From: Lutibacter sp.
Lineage (GTDB): Bacteria > Bacteroidota > Bacteroidia > Flavobacteriales > Flavobacteriaceae
Direction of reading: 5' to 3'
DNA length: 16,153 nt
NCBI RefSeq assembly: GCF_021647475.1
Contig: NZ_JAKIUR010000058.1
Location: forward strand, 1 to 16,153
This document shows positions 14,040 to 16,153 of the stretch, in pieces; the stretch's first letter is position 1, and every line of letters starts with the position of its first letter. The notes beneath the pieces are model-generated. The model had not been told where the DNA came from. It did not search any database and was given only the letters and a program-made list of their open reading frames with translations. Both the position numbers and the translations under genes were made by a program.

Positions 14040-15428
14040 ATGCCCCAACCAAAAAACATTCATTTTAGTATTTCAGAGCGTAAAATATATTTACGTATTA
14101 TGGATATTGCTTTTGTATTATGCTGCTTTTATTTAGTTACTGTTTTTACCGATTATTCTTACTTAAATTTTTCGAATCCTAAAAGTTTAACTTGGACACT
14201 TTTATTAATTTTTTACATCTATTTTTTTGGAGAAATTTTTGAAATGTATCAGCTAAAAGTAGCAAGTGATATTTATTTAACGTTAAGAAGTGTTTTTATA
14301 ACCATTATTTTTACTTCCATTTTCTATGTTTTTACTCCAGTTTTATCTCCAGAATTACCAGAAAACAGAATCCAAGTTGCTTATTTTATTTTAGGTCTTT
14401 TTAGTGCAATATTTTTAAATAGATGGTTGTATATAAAATTTATTTTTGCACCTCGGTTTTCTAAAAACATTTTAATTATTGCTAATTCAGAAACCGTTAA
14501 AAAGCTATTGGAAATAACTAAAATTGATTTAAATTCGAATCGATTTATTGGATATATTTCAAATCAACCTATTGAAGATAACGAAATTCCATTTGTAAAT
14601 ATAGATACTGTAAATCTAGAAAGTTATGTACAAAAGTATTTTGTCAATGAAATTATTGTGGCTTCAACTAAATTAAATTTAATTCAAAATAAAATTAATA
14701 ACCAGTTAATTGATCTATTTGAAAAAGGAATGGTGGTTAGAAGTATTGATGATTTTATAGAAGAAGAAACTAGCCGTATTTCTGAAGATCATTTGTCAGA
14801 AGATTTCTATAATAATTTTTCGTTTAGCAAAAGTCATCAAAATAATTTATATGTAGCTTTTAGACGTTTACTAGATATTATTTTTTCGTTAATCGGAATT
14901 GTTATTTTAATTATTTTAATTCCATTTATTGTTATTGGAAATTTAGTTGGAAATAGAGGGAAACTATTTTATAAACAACAAAGAGTTGGTAAAAAAGGAA
15001 AGGAATTTGCTATTATAAAATTTAGAACTATGATTGCAGATTCAGAAAAAAATGGAGCAGTTTGGGCAGAAAAAAATGATAAACGAATAACATCATTTGG
15101 TAGGATTCTTAGAAAATCTAGAATTGATGAAGTTCCCCAATTTATTAATGTTCTAAAAGGAGAAATGAGCCTGATTGGTCCTCGTCCTGAACGAAGAGAA
15201 TTTGTAGATAAATTAGTTAAAAAATTACCATTTTATGCTTTAAGACACGTGATAAAACCCGGTTTAACAGGTTGGGCACAAGTAAAGCATCCTTACGCAA
15301 ATACCATGCAAGACCAGCATAAAAAATTGCTATACGATTTATATTATATTAGAGAGCGTAACTTAATTATGGATTTTAAAATAATCATAAAAACCATTAG
15401 CACTGTTCTGTTTTTCAGGGGAACTTAA
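14040..15428 (+). CDS. Polyprenyl-phosphate sugar-1-phosphate transferase (WcaJ/WbaP-like)
   Basis: Transfers a hexose-1-phosphate from a UDP-sugar to undecaprenyl phosphate at the inner membrane, the first step of repeat-unit assembly. The 462 residues follow the long polyisoprenyl-phosphate hexose-1-phosphate transferase plan. There are four N-terminal membrane segments (about 22-38, 50-66, 84-100, 112-130), a Rossmann-like middle domain (about 142-240), a further membrane segment or reentrant helix (277-300), and the catalytic Bac_transf domain. The catalytic domain shows KQQRVGKKGKEFAIIKFRTM (312-331), LRKSRIDEVPQFINVLKGEM (357-376) with the catalytic Asp363-Glu364 pair, SLIGPRPERREF (377-388), PGLTGWAQV (407-415) and YDLYYIRERNLIMD (432-445). 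It stands apart from the genes upstream, behind its own probable promoter. The identity of the first sugar cannot be read. Confidence 0.95.
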   Translation: MPQPKNIHFSISERKIYLRIMDIAFVLCCFYLVTVFTDYSYLNFSNPKSLTWTLLLIFYIYFFGEIFEMYQLKVASDIYLTLRSVFITIIFTSIFYVFTPVLSPELPENRIQVAYFILGLFSAIFLNRWLYIKFIFAPRFSKNILIIANSETVKKLLEITKIDLNSNRFIGYISNQPIEDNEIPFVNIDTVNLESYVQKYFVNEIIVASTKLNLIQNKINNQLIDLFEKGMVVRSIDDFIEEETSRISEDHLSEDFYNNFSFSKSHQNNLYVAFRRLLDIIFSLIGIVILIILIPFIVIGNLVGNRGKLFYKQQRVGKKGKEFAIIKFRTMIADSEKNGAVWAEKNDKRITSFGRILRKSRIDEVPQFINVLKGEMSLIGPRPERREFVDKLVKKLPFYALRHVIKPGLTGWAQVKHPYANTMQDQHKKLLYDLYYIRERNLIMDFKIIIKTISTVLFFRGT

Positions 15429-15440
15429 AATATTACTACA

Positions 15441-15930
15441 AGGAGTATTTCACACTTTATTTCGTCATTACGAGGAGTAATAACGACGAAGTAATCTGTC
15501 ACTCTATCGCATCACGTCATTACGAAAGAGGTACGACTGAAGTAATCTCATCAATAGAGCAGCAGATTGCTTCACTACATTTCATTCCGTTCGCAATGAC
15601 GCTATTATGAGGAATTTTACACACTTTCTCACGTCATTACGAGGAGTGATAACGACGAAGTAATCTGTCACTCTATCTCATCACGTCATTACGAAAGAGG
15701 CACGACGAAGTAATCTCATCAATAGAAGCAGCAGATTGCTTCACTACATTTCATTCCGCTCGCAATGACGTTGTTATGAGGAATTTTACACACTTTCTCA
15801 CGTCATTACGAGGAAGAGATAACGACGAAGTAATCTCATCAATAGAAGCAGCAGATTGCTTCACTACATTTCATTCCGCTCGCAATGACGTTGTTATGAG
15901 GAATTTTATACACTTTCTCACGTCATAACG
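15441..15930. repeat. Tandem array of family C palindromic units
   Basis: Three units and a fragment (15441-15608, 15609-15777, 15778-15897, 15898-15930) fill most of the 538-base gap. Each unit begins GAGGAATTTTACACACTTTC or similar. It contains one or two forward elements CGTCATTACGAGG..GAAGTAATCT and one inverted element AGATTGCTTCACTACATTTC..CGCAATGACG. Units 2 and 3 are identical over their last 70 or more bases. Unit 3 lacks about 50 bases relative to unit 2, exactly the segment between two copies of CGACGAAGTAATCT. The last fragment stops after CGTCAT, where IS-associated sequence probably begins. The array is not CRISPR: units are long and palindromic, without unique spacers. Confidence 0.9.
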
Positions 15931-15966
15931 TATTCTATGACTCCACCAAATATATTTCAAATATTT
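15926..15966. mobile_element. Probable right end of the IS110-type element
   Basis: Between the transposase stop and the last family C fragment there are only about 40 bases. The fragment departs from the other copies just after CGTCAT (copies continue TACGAGG, this one AACGTATTC), which suggests that the insertion junction lies at about 15926-15931. IS110 elements usually lack terminal inverted repeats, so the exact end cannot be called from this sequence. Confidence 0.45.
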
Positions 15967-16153
15967 TCAGGCAGCATATTTTAGTATATCTACATAAGGT
16001 GTTTGTCGTTTTATAGTTGCAAAAAATCTAGCTAATAATTTACATCTGATTATATTAATTGTACTCATTTTATTTTTGCCTTGTTCGACTCTACGCTTAT
16101 AATATATTTTCATTTCAGGATTGTTTTGTATCGCAGATTTAGCACACAAATCA
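15967..16153 (-). CDS. IS110-family transposase, C-terminal part (continues beyond the window)
   Basis: The reading frame is open to the window edge on the minus strand and ends with TGA at 15967-15969. The visible 61 residues include AKSAIQNNPEMKIYYKRRVE, QGKNKMSTINIIRCKLLARF and FATIKRQTPY. This is the characteristic C-terminus of IS110/IS1111/IS902 transposases (Transposase_20 domain: AA..NP..K.YY.R...GK.K..A....RKLL...), which belong to the DEDD recombinases guided by a bridge RNA. The catalytic N-terminal part and the left end lie outside, so intactness cannot be judged. The IS right end must lie within the short stretch before the family C array. Confidence 0.8.
   Translation of the reverse strand, partial: DLCAKSAIQNNPEMKIYYKRRVEQGKNKMSTINIIRCKLLARFFATIKRQTPYVDILKYAA

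Noticed and set aside
15441..15930. CRISPR array
   Set aside because: Units are about 120-169 bases, internally palindromic and tandem, with no regular unique spacers and no cas genes nearby.

Overview
The window is a stretch of a surface-polysaccharide (capsule, exopolysaccharide or O-antigen) locus from an AT-rich Bacteroidota genome, most likely a flavobacterium. The reasons are the strong A+T bias, genes without clear Shine-Dalgarno sequences, a TAnnTTTG-type -7 promoter box before the last gene, and the intergenic palindromic repeats. All polysaccharide genes lie on the + strand. Most are tightly packed, with stop and start codons that touch or overlap.

Layout: 1-347 holds a branched hairpin/terminator-like structure and a first pair of palindromic repeats. 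At 348-1388 is a sialic acid synthase (NeuB), and at 2372-3499 the hydrolysing UDP-GlcNAc 2-epimerase (NeuC); together they give UDP-GlcNAc -> ManNAc -> Neu5Ac. Between them sits a small GIY-YIG nuclease gene (1850-2137) embedded in 'family A' repeats. From 3500 to 7382 come a GT-B-like protein and two GT4 glycosyltransferases. At 7717-8001 is a second, divergent GIY-YIG gene embedded in a different repeat family ('family B'). From 8351 to 13792 follow a GT4 enzyme, a Wzy/O-antigen-ligase-like polymerase, another GT4, a CapK/PaaK-like adenylate-forming enzyme and a GT2 enzyme. At 14040-15428 is the polyprenyl-phosphate sugar-1-phosphate transferase that would start repeat-unit assembly. Then come a tandem array of 'family C' palindromes (15441-15930) and, on the minus strand, the C-terminus of an IS110-type transposase that runs off the window.

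How the genes work together: the WcaJ-like enzyme loads the first sugar on undecaprenyl phosphate, the GT4/GT2 enzymes extend it, NeuB/NeuC supply sialic acid (or a close relative), and the Wzy protein polymerises. A CMP-sialate synthetase (NeuA), a recognised sialyltransferase and a Wzx flippase are not seen here and must lie outside the window or be unrecognised.

The most unusual layer is the repeats. Three palindromic families share a CGTCA end and a nested GC-rich palindrome. Two of them each surround their own GIY-YIG gene, and copies are inserted in frame inside one glycosyltransferase (6006-7382), whose stop codon also appears to be supplied by a repeat. This looks like a repeat-plus-nuclease system comparable in layout to REP/RAYT pairs, combined with coding palindromes of the kind known from Rickettsia. 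The functional link is inference.
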